Source of the DNA: JAPLHV01 sp964464245
Lineage (GTDB): Bacteria; Caldisericota; JANLFM01
DNA: 12,352 nucleotides
Assembly (NCBI GenBank): GCA_964464245.1
Contig: CAYXFH010000010.1
Location: 1 to 12,352 of the forward strand
Direction: 5' to 3'
Both the position numbers and the translations under genes were made by a program. Shown one piece after another: positions 11,551-12,352 of the stretch. The stretch's first letter is position 1. Every line of letters starts with the position of its first letter. Under the pieces are notes generated by a model. That model was not told where the DNA came from, searched no databases, and was given only the letters and a program-made list of their open reading frames with translations.

Positions 11551-12352
11551 TTAGTCCAGACTTATAGCGCCTGAAGGACCAACTAAATCCCGAGCTTTTA
11601 CGAAAGCAGATACGGAACGCTCCACGTCAGCCACTGTCGTTGCCCAGGAGCATACGCTGATTCGAATGACCGGCTCGCCATTCCAGACAGCTCCACCGCA
11701 CCAGCATTCCCCTGACTTTTGGATATTCTCAAGCGTCGCCTTCGTGTGTTCTGGCGTATCGCAGGCCACAAGAACTTGATTGAAGACTACCTCATTCAGA
11801 ATGCGAAACCCCTTGGAGTGCAAACTCCCGGCAAAACGTTTGGCGTGATCACAAAGGCGATCAATCAACTCCTCTATCCCCTCTTTGCCAAGGGATTTTA
11901 GCGTTGCCCAAAGCTCAACGACTCGCGCGCGCCGCGACATTTCTGGCGTGTAATTCATGCCGTCCCGTTCCTCGCTGGTGTGAATATAGGAGGCGGTTGC
12001 TTGCAAAGCTGTAACAAGAGCTTCACGATGTTTGCAAAGAATAATGCCGGAATCATAAGGAGCATTGAGAGTTTTATGAGCATCGACGGACCATGAGTCA
12101 GCCTTTTCGATGCCGTATGTAAGCAGTTTCTTCGTTCCTGACCCGGCTGCCCAAAGACCGAAGGCGCCGTCGATGTGAACCCATGCATTCACACGCCCAG
12201 CGCGATCACCTATCTCATCGAACGGGTCAAAAGAACCCGTGTTAACGTTTCCCGCCTGAGCGATGATAAGGCAGCGACCATCCAACTCAGGCATTTTCGC
12301 TGCAATCATTCGTCCCTGATCGTCCGTGGGCACGATTTCAACGCACGCTCTG
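11551..12352 (-). CDS. Group II PLP-dependent amino-acid decarboxylase, C-terminal part
   Basis: Open from the right edge, so the N-terminus is missing; about 266 codons remain. Markers: QAGNVNTGSFDPFDEIGD, then WVHIDGAFG (the Asp that holds the PLP nitrogen), the PLP lysine in SWSVDAHKTLNAPYDSGIIL, and a C-terminal domain ending in VIRISVCSWATTVADVERSV. This is the glutamate/aromatic amino-acid decarboxylase superfamily; the substrate cannot be told. The ATG-like start of the local frame (GTG at about 12333) is not the real start because the frame continues upstream (ACVEIVPTDD). Its base composition looks clearly less GC-rich than its neighbours by eye, which may indicate acquisition. It converges on the CMD-like gene across a strong hairpin. 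Confidence 0.85.
   Translation of the reverse strand, partial: RACVEIVPTDDQGRMIAAKMPELDGRCLIIAQAGNVNTGSFDPFDEIGDRAGRVNAWVHIDGAFGLWAAGSGTKKLLTYGIEKADSWSVDAHKTLNAPYDSGIILCKHREALVTALQATASYIHTSEERDGMNYTPEMSRRARVVELWATLKSLGKEGIEELIDRLCDHAKRFAGSLHSKGFRILNEVVFNQVLVACDTPEHTKATLENIQKSGECWCGGAVWNGEPVIRISVCSWATTVADVERSVSAFVKARDLVGPSGAISLD

Noticed and set aside
11313..11567. Plus-strand open frame across the hairpin
   Set aside because: It runs through the 18-bp-stem palindrome and into the antisense of the decarboxylase; no coding signs.
1..12352. tRNA, rRNA, CRISPR array, riboswitch
   Set aside because: I saw no cloverleaf, rRNA motif, regularly spaced repeat array or known riboswitch core; the repeats present are isolated palindromes.

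Overview
The window looks like a chromosomal segment from a GC-rich, probably free-living anaerobe or facultative anaerobe. A Chloroflexota (Anaerolineae-like) origin fits the small zinc-ribbon/DUF4190 membrane proteins, the two-gene nucleotidyltransferase locus and the many short palindromic repeats between genes. That assignment rests on gene style, not on a marker gene. No rRNA, tRNA or CRISPR array was seen.

Layout. 1-375 (minus): the start of a nucleotidyltransferase-fold gene that runs off the left edge, preceded by and overlapping a 73-aa helical protein read from an apparently leaderless promoter. This resembles a toxin-antitoxin-type pair. 617-1612 (plus): two zinc-ribbon + DUF4190 membrane proteins of the same architecture. 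1775-8320 (plus): the main block. It holds a GntR/HutC regulator (UTRA ligand domain), an aspartate-carbamoyltransferase-like protein that has lost substrate-side residues, a YgeW-like (knotted-type) carbamoyltransferase, a carbamate kinase, a threonine-synthase-like PLP enzyme with a zinc ribbon, a 60-aa Cys-rich protein and a CDF metal exporter. The last three overlap by 1-4 nt and must be translationally linked. 8479-10477 (minus): an ammonia-dependent NAD synthetase-like gene behind a YqjM-type flavin oxidoreductase. 10682-11341 (plus): a membrane-anchored AhpD/CMD-like protein. 11551-12352 (minus): a group II PLP decarboxylase, truncated by the right edge.

How the central genes may work together (inference). 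A carbamoyltransferase running in the phosphorolytic direction would release carbamoyl phosphate from a carbamoylated (ureido) amino compound. Carbamate kinase would convert it to ATP, ammonia and CO2, and the PLP enzyme would process the freed amino acid. This is the logic of the ygeW-ygeX-yqeA region of E. coli, but with a different PLP enzyme, a second carbamoyltransferase, a dedicated GntR regulator, a small Cys protein and a metal exporter. There is no arginine deiminase, so it is not an ordinary ADI operon. The substrate is unknown, and this operon is the best candidate in the window for an undescribed system.

The second theme is intergenic DNA. At least five distinct palindromic or repeated element types lie between genes, and one is inserted in frame inside a coding sequence.
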